A DNA stretch of 19,326 bases from positions 79,909 through 99,234 of the forward strand of contig NAOQ01000056.1 of assembly GCA_002751075.1 (NCBI GenBank), written 5' to 3'. This document shows, piece by piece, positions 8,391-19,293 of this stretch (the first letter of the stretch is position 1; each line of letters starts with the position of its first letter). This DNA comes from Ichthyophonus hoferi (lineage: Eukaryota > Opisthokonta > Ichthyosporea > Ichthyophonida > Ichthyophonidae). Made by a program: the position numbers and the translations under genes. Under the pieces are notes generated by a model, which worked only from the letters and a program-made list of their open reading frames with translations, had not been told where the DNA came from and made no database searches.

Positions 8391-10158
8391 AATCTTAACG
8401 GAAGAAGCATAATACAGGGTATGAATCTTTGTCATATGGCTCCCTAATCATTGGTTATTATTTTCTACTTTTTATGTATAAATGGAATGGATAATTTGGT
8501 CTTAGTAGGACCTGCATCTCTTACAAAATAAATAAAGAAATAGACAAAGTTCCAAATTCTCTTTCTTATGCCTTCTAAATTAAATTTACACCTCTGTCCC
8601 GCATATTTTTGTGTGAAAAGGAGGGGTTAGGCCCACGGATGACTATAATGATCAGTTTTATGTTTTATGGATCACTGTGTTGCTTGTATGATCAGAACTA
8701 CTATTGGGTAGACAAAGACTTCCTCCAAACACGTGTTCCAAACCAAAAATGGCATGTCCACCCTTCTTAGTGGTTAAGATAATATAAGTGAATTGTAATA
8801 TGCGCGAAGATCTAGTACAAAGCAACAAAACACTGGCTCATTTATGTCCTTGATCAAAAGGTCAAGCCAGTTGCACGAATAATGCATCACAAAAATTAGC
8901 GCCGTCACGGGAATCGAGCGAAGCTTATTTCGGTCGGACGTTCCAATATTAATTCTCACTGATATTATGAGCCAATACATATTCATTTTAAAATATTAAA
9001 CAGAGCAAGGCCATGCAAACCATACAGAATAGTGCATTAGACTATATTGCTTTCGCTTTGTGAAATAATACTATTATATGCCATAGCACGCTGAATCATA
9101 TTCTTGTATGGAATTAGAGCGATCAGATCTAATTAAATATGTTTTGTAAAAAAAGAAATGCCTCAAAAAACATTACCTACGTTCACCAATCGGATATGGT
9201 GGTCTTACTAAAGTGTAATAATTAAAACTCATGATACTTCCTTCCATAAACGCCCCATATCGAATATTACGTTTAATTTTGGCTATAGATATGGAGGCAA
9301 CGAAGTAATACCTAGACAAATTCCAAGTAAATTGTAACATAAATGCGCAGCACAGTACTAGAAGTACACGGGATGGGTTTACCCCGCAGAAAAGCAACAA
9401 TCCAAACTCTTACAATTGGGCGATAATGGGTGCAATTCTGCCACGTGGGGATTCCGTATCGGTATTTAATTGGATTTGATGACAATATGTGACCTATAGT
9501 ACGTCACCTGACAGGATATAATCCGATCCGCGGCTCTCGAATAGGAGTTCAAAAGCCACCCGTGAAGGTAATTATAATTGGGTATGCTGACTGTATTAAA
9601 ACTTTACATCATTTAAGAATTCGAAGCTGTGAATGAACTGGTAGTAGGAAATATAATTAAGAATTCCAACCATATTGGAGGGTTCAATTAACGCTCAATG
9701 TTATTTAGAATTTAAACTCCAATTGTTACACGTCAAAAAATCCCTTGGTAATCTGATTATCAATGGCATGGCAGCAATCAATATAGTTAATTTTTATTTG
9801 TCACGACAGAGAGCCGTGCAACCAAATAAAATTTTTCATAATCCTTTGTGCCGGCCCTTGTTCTAGATCAATCTTTTAAAACAGCTGAGCCTAGGCGCAA
9901 CGTGGTTGTTACTAGATGACTAGATTCCTAATATAGGCACCTGCAAAAGCTAGTTCACAGTGACGTTGACAGTCACATTGACATTGATCATCACGTTAAC
10001 CATAAATAAGATACCTGTTGGTAATAATGAGTAGAGAGAGACAGGAATGTTTCAGAAACCTATATTCGTTTATACGGAGAGTGAATAGGAATAAAAGAGC
10101 GTTTTTAATGTTTGCCTTTGCATATACGGAGTACAGATATGCTGAGACTTACTTTTAT
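8391..10158. other. Intergenic, no supported gene
   Basis: Short minus-strand frames at 8774-8986 and 9173-9400 are the longest on that strand, but the second begins with TTG and neither resembles a family I know. The part at 9410-9560 is less AT-rich and carries CACGTG (9442-9447) running into GGGGATTCC (9447-9455) and TACGTCA at about 9500. A block of three 12-base units lies at 9959-9994. Confidence 0.5.
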
Positions 10159-10159
10159 T

Positions 10160-11071
10160 ATTAAATAAGTCAGTAGGACTTGTCTTAGGCAGTATGTCTA
10201 AGCTATAAATTATCAAGACCAAAATATGATCTGAAATGGCTTACAATCTTATAATATTAGTTGCTGCTGGATCTCCGCCAGTGGCTGGCTCAATTGTGAT
10301 CGATGATCTTGGATTGGCATTTAACACCAATAGACTGCACCAACAATTTTCCCAGCTACATATGTAATAGTAATAATAGTAATTGCTAATAATTTCATAT
10401 GGCTATAGTTGCATGCATAAAAAAATGTCCAAATTAAGTAAATAACCCCATTTTCACACCCCACACTTAGCCTAGACGGATTATTTTATCTAGAGCATCA
10501 AAAATAAAAGCAATGAATATGAAAAAAAAAAAGGAAAAAAAACTTTATGTAGTGACTACTTAGCTGTACCTTGCGAAATGAATTGGGTAGTTTCTGTTGA
10601 GATTCTGATGCGACGGTCGGATGGCACCCAACGTATATTATATATATATATATATATATAAGAAAGACATTATGTTAGATGTTCCTACTGGTTCTGACCC
10701 TCGCTCTGACCCTGGCTCTTTCTCCGTTGTAGGCTCTGGCATCTGGCGGCTGAGATGATCGTGAGTATTTCTCTGTTGTTTGTACATTACCTTGGTGTCA
10801 CTTTGAAGTTGGAAATATTAATAGTTCAAATGTCGATTTGATTAAAGTAAACAAGTCATTAAGACTTGTCTTAGGCAGGATACCTAAACAATGAGCTATC
10901 TAGACCTCAAAACATATGAGCTGAAATGGCTTATAATCTTACAATATAGCCCCGTGTCTCTGTCATTGATTGGTTCAAGTTTGATCAATCATCTTAGATT
11001 GGCATTTAACACCAATAGATTGCACTAACTATTTTCCCAGACTACATATGAATTGTTAATATTAAATAAGT
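10160..11071. repeat. Pair of direct repeats of about 200 bp around a 480 bp spacer
   Basis: The block at about 10167-10374 recurs at 10853-11050 in the same orientation at roughly 75% identity by eye. Shared pieces are acttgtcttaggca, ctgaaatggctta, ttggcatttaacaccaatag, attttcccag and ctacatatg. The same 12 bases, TATTAAATAAGT, occur at the left edge (10159-10170) and just past the right copy (11060-11071). No coding is seen. It may be the remains of a mobile element or a diverged tandem duplication. Confidence 0.65.
10733..10760 (+). other. Candidate 28-base exon with strong splice signals
   Basis: A pyrimidine-rich run ending in gttgtag at 10732 is followed by 28 bases and then GTGAGT at 10761. 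Both sites match animal splice consensus well, and the enclosed piece is GC-rich against AT-rich surroundings. It holds an ATG at 10755-10757. It could be an untranslated or first exon of the plus-strand glycosyltransferase gene 5.8 kb downstream, an exon of a non-coding RNA, or chance. Confidence 0.25.
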
Positions 11072-12764
11072 ATAGCTATGTAAAGAACTCTCCAAACCAA
11101 TTACATATCGATGTTTAAGCAATACTCAGACTGGCGCTTATCATAACTTTTATGAGTGCAAAAGATCTACGTGTACAATGTATTCACGTTTAGTAATTTA
11201 CAGTGAGAATATATTTTTATTGGTATACAAAATATCTATAAAGGATAATGAAGTCAAAGGCAACATATACGTGTATGAATTAACTGCAGATTCTACCAGA
11301 ATGTAAAGATAATATTTTTTTGACTATAGTTTCTGTTACAAGATTGCAGATTGCTATAATTTCTCATAAATAAAAATGAAAATGAAAGCCTAATGTTCCC
11401 AGTCTAGCATAACATTAAATAGAAACGTGTTGAAAGGAATTGGCCTAAGGACCAATAAAGTTATAACCTGTGTACTTTCAGTTGGCGTAGATTTGTTATT
11501 GTAAAAGAAAGATTTGACACTGTTTTATTTAATATAGTCAGCGTTGGTAGTATTTTTTTTATATAAACATTTTAAATGTATGTGGTCACATTATTATAAA
11601 ATATTTTCTCTTGCTATTATCATTGAAGACCTCTATTGCCAGAGCAAAAAAACACAACTGTATGTAGTATGTCCGAATGTTGACGTCACATGTCATGCGG
11701 CATCGCCGCCAACCACTGGCCGTGTATGAAGAAAGAGCATGCCCTTCATATTCTTATGTGCACAACTTGAAGCAGCATCGTTTTATTATTTTAAAAAAAT
11801 GACATAAAAATGACAAATATAGATAGTGAAGTACATTACATATCTTTTACAATATATTTTCCACTGGTGAATAATGTGTTTATCTAGACTTTAAGTTACC
11901 ATCTAATAAAGCTTCCATGCTTCCATGTGTATTGGATTCCCAGTTAGTTTTTATTCGTAAACTGGGAATGCATTGCAACCTCAATAACCAAGGAGAACAC
12001 AAGTGTTTCCTGAAGCACATGAATATACAAATAGGGTCCAATGGTATGATAGCTATTAACTGGTTGTGAAGTAGTTAATTTTCTTTATTAATCTCTACTT
12101 TACTCATAGTTGGTACTTTTTCATTGTAATACTTATTAAAGCAAAATATATTCATTAGAATTTTTTATTAAGATATATTATGTAAAAATTAACCGAATAT
12201 TCATAGTGTATAATTGTATCAAATAACTTGTGCTCGGTACCCAAAAAAAAAAGCAATCCGTGATAGGTACTTTTTATTGTTTTATTATATTTTATGCGTT
12301 GCAATAATTCCCATGTAAGAAATTCATGGATTTCTGTGACATTCTGAAATCACTAACATGAAAAGTACAGAATTTGTACACAGCCAATGATGCCTAGCAG
12401 TCACCGGGACAACGGCTTTAATTTTACTGGTACAGTAACAATATATGTGCACCTTTTTGTTGGTATATGTGACAAGGTTACTGTGGGGGATACACCTGAT
12501 TTAATTACCATGTGCTTTAAAATTAATTTTACAAGTACTTTATATTATTTACATATTTACATCGGCCTATTATTTATCATTATGGAACAACAAGCAACTA
12601 CTCTCTTCGTTTACGTGTTAGTGCGTTTGCACGCAAGACAATGGATACACAATTGAAGGAGTATTTTTATGTTACTCAATCGTATATGTCTATTTCTATT
12701 TATTCATTCCCCTTTCTCCATATATTCTATCCCTTTCTATAACAGAAAGCCAAAAATGTATCAA
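11072..12764. other. Intergenic, nothing recognised
   Basis: AT-rich sequence with short open frames on both strands. The longest plus-strand ones, 11544-11729 and 12387-12656, have no visible domain, splice partner or family resemblance. Confidence 0.5.
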
Positions 12765-12880
12765 CATTCCTTTGCTTAATCTTTTGCTTATTCTGCATGC
12801 TCACGGCTTGCATGGCTATCAGCATTCTATTGCTCGATTTTTTGCTAGTGTTCTGTATACTCACGACTAACATGGCCATG
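12765..12880. repeat. 58-bp tandem duplication
   Basis: Units at 12765-12822 and 12823-12880 align end to end: cattcctttgct with cattctattgct, then gcatgctcacgg with gtatactcacga, then catggctat with catggccat. By eye about three quarters of the bases are identical. Non-coding. Confidence 0.75.
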
Positions 12881-15317
12881 AAGTACTACAGCACAATATT
12901 AATATATATTTATTTGCTCAATAATTTATGTAGATCAGATTATAAAAATCACATTTTCTCATTCCCATAATTTATAGCTGCAATGCAGTCTTAAGCCACG
13001 AATCAAGATGATTCAAGATAATTGTAGATCATATCAATCCGTGTGTCGGGCCGGGCACTAATTAGATGTTGTATAGAAGTTAGAAGTATCTCTTGCTGGG
13101 GTAGCAATAGAGGCAGCTAACAATAGAGATAGCTCTTAGCTCTGATATACTTTCAATAGAAGATTGAGATGAGTCTGATGTAAGAGAAGGCGTGTATGTT
13201 GGCTCTATGCTTAGCTTGTTTTAACTATATGAAACTACGTTTGTGCTGGTCCTTTACTCTTGAGCAGAAATGCTGTAGTTTACTTCGCAGTTTATGAAAG
13301 CGTGCAGAGGTAATTATGAATAATAAAATATGTTTATTTTAACTTTGCACCTAAGTACTGTGTGTAACAATTAATAACCAGACTAACCTGTAAACGCCTA
13401 ATATTTTATCCATTTAGTCCTGAGAGATAAAAATCAAACCCCTCAAAGGCCAGTAATCCATACCTCGTGAATAGTATTCTGTTATGCTACTTGCCTAGAA
13501 TACAGACCAATACATATATAATAAATATACAGTTATGGGCTTGTCACTCACTATTAATTAGGAATTGGATTAGTGTCTCCAACCTATTACATGGTACTAG
13601 TGCAAACTTATTTGCTTTAATAAGCACAAATACTAATTTCAAAATATTTATTTGGTCCATTGAAATTGGGCAGTCACAGATGATCCTGATATTTGGGAAA
13701 TGACATAGCTGTCTATAGTGGTTATAATTATTTACTAGTTGAGGAGGAATTCCTGCCTTAATATGCTTAAATGCCATAGTGGTAATAGCGCAGTAAAAAC
13801 TACCGGTATGAGATGCTAAGTCTGTGGGTATATGATAATTGTAATTACTATTGAAAGTAACTACAAAGTAGTATGTGAATCCATATATAATCTACGTAAA
13901 TCCACATATAGTCTATAAATTCATATAGATATATAGTTTATAAATCCATGTACGGTGTAAAATTTAGATTTTATACAGTTGTTCAATTTTCAAAAAAAAA
14001 AAAATTTTCTGTACACATGCATTGTTGCCAATATTGCGTATATTTTTGAGACCATTCCGTATATTAGCGGGAACATCCCGTTTATGAGTGGCAAGCCGGT
14101 AAACGGAAAGAGTTTTCTATATCCTTGATTGGAGAAAGATATGACCACTGACATAGTACGATAATGAGCCACGTGCTCTCCCAAATATTATGCTCCTTGG
14201 CAAGTGTAGTTTATGTTATGAAATATTATTTAGGTCTCCCCAATAAAAGTCCAAAGAATTGTAATTGCAATATGAATGTGTCATTGTTAAGGTGGTGTCT
14301 ATATAGTTATTATAGCAACCCTTATTACCCAACTTAAAGTCAACCACATTTTCCTCGTTTCAATCTAACTTCTCATTTTCAATATAAGATATGGACCTCA
14401 ATATCTTCTTTATGATTGATCTAGGTTAGACTAAGTTTACATTATCATGGCTTACCTTTGTGGATCAGTCTACTGAACAAGAATATCTAAAGCCTATCTA
14501 CTTAGTCTTCTCCATACAATATTTGTAGATTTAGTGCGGTTTAACCGAGTATTTATTGATCTTTATTTTTTAAGCCTGTTTCTTCATCTTCCTGCCAATT
14601 CTTTGAATACAAACATACTGAGCCAGTAACCCGATTGTTTGTGGTATATTTTCAATACAGACTATGTATGTGCATTTTTTTTACAGGCCCTCCTATAAAC
14701 ACAAATACAAGTGAAGAGAAATTCATATTATGTATAATGTCTTCATCAAAATTTAATAAGCTCATTTTAGATGCAAATATGTGCAATCATATCCACATAC
14801 AAGCATATAAATATGCATAAAAACCTAAGTACATACTTACCTACCAACGCAGTTAAGCATTCTAAGAAAAACAAATATTACAAATACAGTGCAGTTGGTT
14901 TATTGAACATACGAGCTTACGTTGCTTGCAATGGATACCCGTCATTAAAATCTTTTATGTCTTTGATGATAGGCAGAATCATAATGAAAAGCTATTGAGA
15001 GAAATGGTTAATGTGCCTTCAGGCTTTGCTCAACCAATATTTCTTTTCTCAAGTTTTTTTTTTTTTTTTCAGCTTTGTATGGGCAATATTTAAAAGTGCG
15101 TATTGTTTTAAAAGAGGCCTTAACTAATAATTAATTAGGTTATACAGTTATGATTAAAGTTGGTAGTTCGTGTTAAATTTCATAGCAAATACCGATGTGG
15201 GTGGAGTAAGGTGACGATGTCTTATCTTATACACTATGCGACTGTTTCCCAATTTGAACGAAGTTACGTTGTCGTCCACCAGTTAACATGAATTCTCCAT
15301 ACATGGGAGTGTACAGA
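12881..15317. other. Intergenic, minor repeats only
   Basis: There is no convincing gene. About 13877-13955 holds four imperfect units of roughly 20 bases built on aaatccatatatagtctat. Arms CCGTTTA (14078-14084) and TAAACGG (14100-14106) could form a hairpin. A long T-run followed by cag is at about 15053-15072. The open frames at 13467-13703 (+) and 13544-13777 (-) overlap on opposite strands, and neither looks like a known family. Confidence 0.5.
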
Positions 15318-15728
15318 GGAAAATATCTTGGCTTTAGTGTATAAAATATCCCATTATGGTGAAATCCTAGGTCTATTCGTTTTTATTTTATCAGAACTCA
15401 AAATATAAGTTGAATTGTACTTATTGTACAACATACATAACAGGAAATATTTTGGCCTTGGTGTAGAAAATGTACTATTATGCTAAAATTAACACATCCC
15501 TTCTAATGGCTTTTTCAACATTTGAAGTCTATTCGTTTTTATTTTTTCTGATCTAATAATATAGGTTGAATTGCGCCCAGTGTACAACAGGAAATATTTT
15601 GGCCTTGGTGTTTAAAATGTCCCAGTGTGCTAAAATTTTAACAAGTCCTTTCTGTAATGGGGCTTTTTCAACATTTTAAGAGTCGTTTTTATTTTATCAA
15701 ATCCAATAATATAAGTTGAATTGCGCCA
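15318..15728. repeat. Three-unit tandem repeat, unit about 125-147 bp
   Basis: Units at about 15318-15442, 15443-15589 and 15590-15728. Each begins ggaaatattttggccttggt or a close variant, continues through a taaaatgtccc and gctaaaatt stretch, a ctttttcaacatt stretch (lost from the first unit) and cgtttttatttt, and ends ataagttgaattg. The last two units are the most alike. Non-coding, satellite-like. Confidence 0.85.
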
Positions 15729-16013
15729 ATTCGATTGCATTGTGGCGTAATAATTCAATTCATTTATGACAAATGGTTTTGTTTATAAAATTACGTGTGA
15801 TACCATAAACTAGCACCAAACATAAGTATAAGAAAGGAATATGCCGTGCTATATTTTAAACTTTTTGGCTTCACGTTTGATTTACAGCCAAAAGCCACAC
15901 TTCACCTTATTAAAGCAACAATATAGAGCTATTTATAACCTAAATTTTCCACCTTACCTGTCAAATAACGTTTTAAATCAAATTACCAGGCCAGATGGCA
16001 CTTAGATTAGTCG

Positions 16014-16062
16014 CCGATTAAACTTAAAGCGAGTTCTTGATCGCTTGACGCTAGTTAATCGG
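16014..16062. other. Nested hairpin-forming sequence
   Basis: Outer arms CCGATTAA (16014-16021) and TTAATCGG (16055-16062) enclose inner arms AAGCGA (16027-16032) and TCGCTT (16041-16046), all perfect. A further GGTTAATC lies at 16095-16102. It is 540 bases upstream of the glycosyltransferase ATG. It could be a folded RNA or transposon end, or a set of binding sites. Confidence 0.4.
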
Positions 16063-16601
16063 AATTCCTCAAAAATATGTGATTAAAACTCGACGGTTAA
16101 TCTATCTTATTTACTATCTCATAATATAAACATATTTTCTATCTAGCAGTGCTGTATAAACCGTTTCAGTTTCCGGTCTTACTATAATAATATTTTCTCA
16201 AGCACAACCAACCTAACCATGCAATGTTCTTTTTAATATAATTAGCTTGCAGTATTTTGTCTTTTGGCAGTGCAATACCAAACCATTATCCCTCTCTCTC
16301 TCAGTGGTTATATATAAACCGCTTCTTATTTTATTACAGTACCCAATATTTTATTTTGTTGCAGTGAACAATTTCTCCATGCATCGTTATTATTGTCATT
16401 ATGTAACCAGAACATGCAATGTATGCTGTGCATAGGGTTTTAGACAGTTTCTGTACTTTCAGGCCTTTTGTGTTCAAGGCCATCTGTTCTCCGTTCCATG
16501 GCAAGGTGTTATGATAGGCTAAAGATACATAATCAAAATGACTACACAGCTTAATAAAGACTACATCTTAATTAATATCCGTATATGGTTTTAAAACAGC
16601 T

Positions 16602-17498
16602 ATGAACTCAAGGCCAAAAGCCTTTCTAGGCAGTGAGGGAGGCGATATCAGACAGGCTGTGCTGCGACTGCTTTGCCTGGTTAGAGTTTTTTTAATTCTT
16701 TTACTGATTGTAGGTCAGTATTCCGGGGTTTATTTTTTATATAAGCCCATTGTCAAACAAAATTACAAGGTTGAAATAGCTAAACTGAGTGACGAACAAA
16801 AAAATATAGATGAGAACATAAAGAGTGAGAGGGGAATCCCAATACGCGAAGATAGAGAGAAGGAGTTACAAACACTGGGAAGGCACTGTAAGTCACTATT
16901 TTCGGTTTATTCAACCAGCGACACAGTTGAAAACTTGCCACAGTGTCTCCAATTCATAAAAAATTGGTGTCCACCAGCACCCTGCTCGACCTTATCTTCT
17001 GAAGATAATGTTCTTTTTTATCATACTTTCTGGGCAGGGCCGTTGGGAAGGTCTCAGTTGTTATCCATGTTTTCCTTCTATCGAACTCAGAGATGTGGTA
17101 ATATGATACTATGGATGGCCCCAGATCAAAATATAGTCAATAACGCTAGACAAAATCTTTCTCTCCTTTATCCTTGTCTGGAGGGAAGGATAGAGGTTAG
17201 GTTGGGCGACCCTACCACGATGGTTAGATTAGCAAAAGGTATTTACAGTGCAGTCATGTGTGATTTTCAGTTTAAGAGCCAAGGGGTTATATATATATAT
17301 ATATATAGTGTGATGTTTATCACTTAATAATACATCTGTTTTGTTTGCATTGACCTATATACATACTGTTGTCGTGAAATGATTTTCTGATATTTAGTTT
17401 CATTTTTCGGATGGGCTTTAGCGGTGAATGAAGCTTTACAATGGCATATAATTATCCTGATGGCATATGATCTGCAAGAAGTGAAGTACGTTTTGTTA

Positions 17499-17553
<55 letters not shown>

Positions 17554-18951
17554 GTGTATGATAATGATTATTATCACTATTATTTTCATTATTACTATGA
17601 CTACCAGATACATTTAAAAATAAACAATCATAGATAACTATATAATAGGCTTAATGAATTAATTTAGCGGATATAATATGCAAAAGATATAATAATAGCA
17701 GTAATAATGATAATAATTGTAATAGTAAGTTTAATTAAGGTTATTTTATCTTTCAACTAGAAACTATTTATTTCTATAGAATAAGATATTAGTTCTGTAT
17801 TAGTCACGTGAAGGCATCCCTCTATTCCATCTACAATAAGATATATATGAAATTCTGTTTTTAAGCCGCAACAATCAATTAATGACATATATATATAGCA
17901 TAGTCATTTCAATGTTTTTCCCCAGGGTGTAGGATACAACTATCCTATCTCTTACTAACACTATGATAGTAACTATTGTACGTTTCAGATAGAGAGAGAG
18001 ACGGAGGGGGAGAGAGAGGTAGTGAGGAAAATATGCTCATAAATGTGATACAGTATGGTGCAAAGGAGATTCACAACCAAGGCATGCATATCACTATAGA
18101 TGATTAATACAATATAAAGGTTAGTAAATAGATAGACCTGAAGCGTGCTTAAATTAGCTATCACTGACTGCATCTGTGACAGTCACGGGAAAAGGAAGGG
18201 ATTGATAATTAATATAACACTATGGTTGCTTCCCATTGCATTTTATTCCTTATACTTTATCTACCACCTTCATACATATTCAGGCACCGTTCTTGAGAAG
18301 CATGCTACCAAGGCCTTAGAAAAACACCAAATATCTAATATCTTTGATGACCCAGGAAGTATTCCTTACTACACTGACCTATTACGTCTAGTGCTTCTTA
18401 TACATTACGGTGGTCTATGGGTAGATATAGACACTCTATTCCTCCGAGATTGGTCCACTCTTTTACGCTATGAATTTGCCTATCGCTGGGCCCTACAGAA
18501 CTATATTAATAATGCAGTTCTTCATTTTTATAAAAACAGTACCGTGTTAAATGCACTAGTGGTAAACAGGAGGCCTTATTATAGAGGGGGTTGGATGGGA
18601 AAGGAGTTGACAGAGCAATGCAGAGAGCCTGGGGGTGTGTGTCCATCCGGCCTGGTGGTATTCCCTGCTGCATTCTTTGATCCCGTGTGGCCCTATGTGG
18701 ATGCAGGCGGCCCCACCACAGAGCCCTTCCCTTTCCAGACAGCAGAGGGAGACATCATATCATTTGATATGTTTTTCCAGGCAGGAAGGCAGGAGGGTAA
18801 GGAAGACAATGGCAGTGGTAGTGAGAAAAGACAGTTTTTTAATGGGGCATATGCCTATCACTGGCATCATAGTAATTTCCCTACCGAACCTAGCCTACAT
18901 TCTTGGTTCCATTATTTTGCAGTCAAGTTTGTGGGTTGTCCTCTGGGTTAA
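16602..18951 (+). CDS. Golgi-type type II membrane glycosyltransferase with DxD motif (two exons)
   Basis: Exons 16602-17238 and 18284-18951 join in phase (AAAG/GTATTT donor; pyrimidine-rich acceptor ending ttcag), giving 434 residues. The ATG has G at -3. Residues 1-20 are a short cytosolic tail and about 21-47 a hydrophobic anchor (LLCLVRVFLILLLIVG). A charged stem follows at 50-95, then the catalytic part: HTFWAGPLGR (141-150), YYTDLLRLVLLIHYGGLWVDID (239-260 region, with YGG 254-256 and D260-x-D262), and AYHWHHSNF near the end. The D-x-D after YGG is the metal and nucleotide-sugar site of the DXD sugar-binding (GT32-like) and alpha-1,4-glycosyltransferase families. NxS/T sites at N185, N297 and N388 suit a luminal domain. 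Donor and acceptor sugars cannot be read from sequence. The 1045-base intron carries a TTA microsatellite. The C-terminus may extend further by splicing to 18983-19117. Confidence 0.85.
17502..17552. repeat. TTA trinucleotide microsatellite in glycosyltransferase intron
   Basis: About seventeen uninterrupted TTA/ATT units, followed by more degenerate ATT-rich sequence to about 17600. A purine tract of GA repeats lies at about 17989-18017 in the same intron. Confidence 0.9.
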
Positions 18952-18982
18952 TACTATACGGGAGATATACGAGACGTACTAG

Positions 18983-19117
18983 GTGGGATGGGGGATGTGG
19001 AACAAAGTAGAGGCTTTATTGCGTCTGTTATTTGCCACTGTAGCTCTATGTTTGGGCTATGCTACAATGTGTTCGGTAATACGACAATACAGAAAAAAGA
19101 GGAATGTTTATCGTTAA
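18983..19117 (+). CDS. Possible C-terminal membrane exon or separate small protein
   Basis: An open frame after an AG at 18981-18982 runs to TAA 19115-19117. It has an ATG at 18995, giving 40 residues from there: LLRLLFATVALCLGYATM, a membrane-length hydrophobic stretch, then RQYRKKRNVYR. If the glycosyltransferase exon were spliced at GTGGGT (18931) to this acceptor, a 52-base intron in phase 0 would replace the last four codons with this membrane segment. Otherwise it may be a separate microprotein or chance. A 52-base intron is much shorter than the others here, which argues against it. Confidence 0.3.
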   Translation: MGWGMWNKVEALLRLLFATVALCLGYATMCSVIRQYRKKRNVYR

Positions 19118-19231
19118 AGAGGCATATACTTTGATATAAAACAGTCTAGTTTATACACACAATTTAAGTGGAATTGTGAATCGTAACAACCGCACTTGTC
19201 ACAATACACCCTCAGGTATTTTAGGCTTCGC

Positions 19232-19237
19232 ATTAAA
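19232..19237 (+). terminator. Weak candidate poly(A) signal of the glycosyltransferase gene
   Basis: ATTAAA, a common variant hexamer, about 280 bases after the stop at 18951. There is no AATAAA between the stop and the window end, so the true site may lie outside. Confidence 0.3.
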
Positions 19238-19290
19238 TTATATTTATAATTGCCAACCAGTTGACCGCTTTAGATTGTGATAAAACATGG

Positions 19291-19293
<3 letters not shown>

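Noticed and set aside
8774-9400. Possible two-exon minus-strand gene from frames 9173-9400 and 8774-8986
   Set aside because: The first frame opens with TTG after a stop, the splice join is one of several possible, and the peptide matches nothing I know.
10159-11071. Reading the direct-repeat pair as LTRs of a retroelement
   Set aside because: No TG..CA ends, primer site, polypurine tract or retroelement coding is visible, and the copies differ too much to call.
13467-13777. Overlapping open frames on opposite strands
   Set aside because: The composition is that of AT-rich non-coding DNA, with no domains and no splice partners.
18635-18982. 115-residue plus-strand frame
   Set aside because: It is an out-of-frame shadow of the second glycosyltransferase exon.
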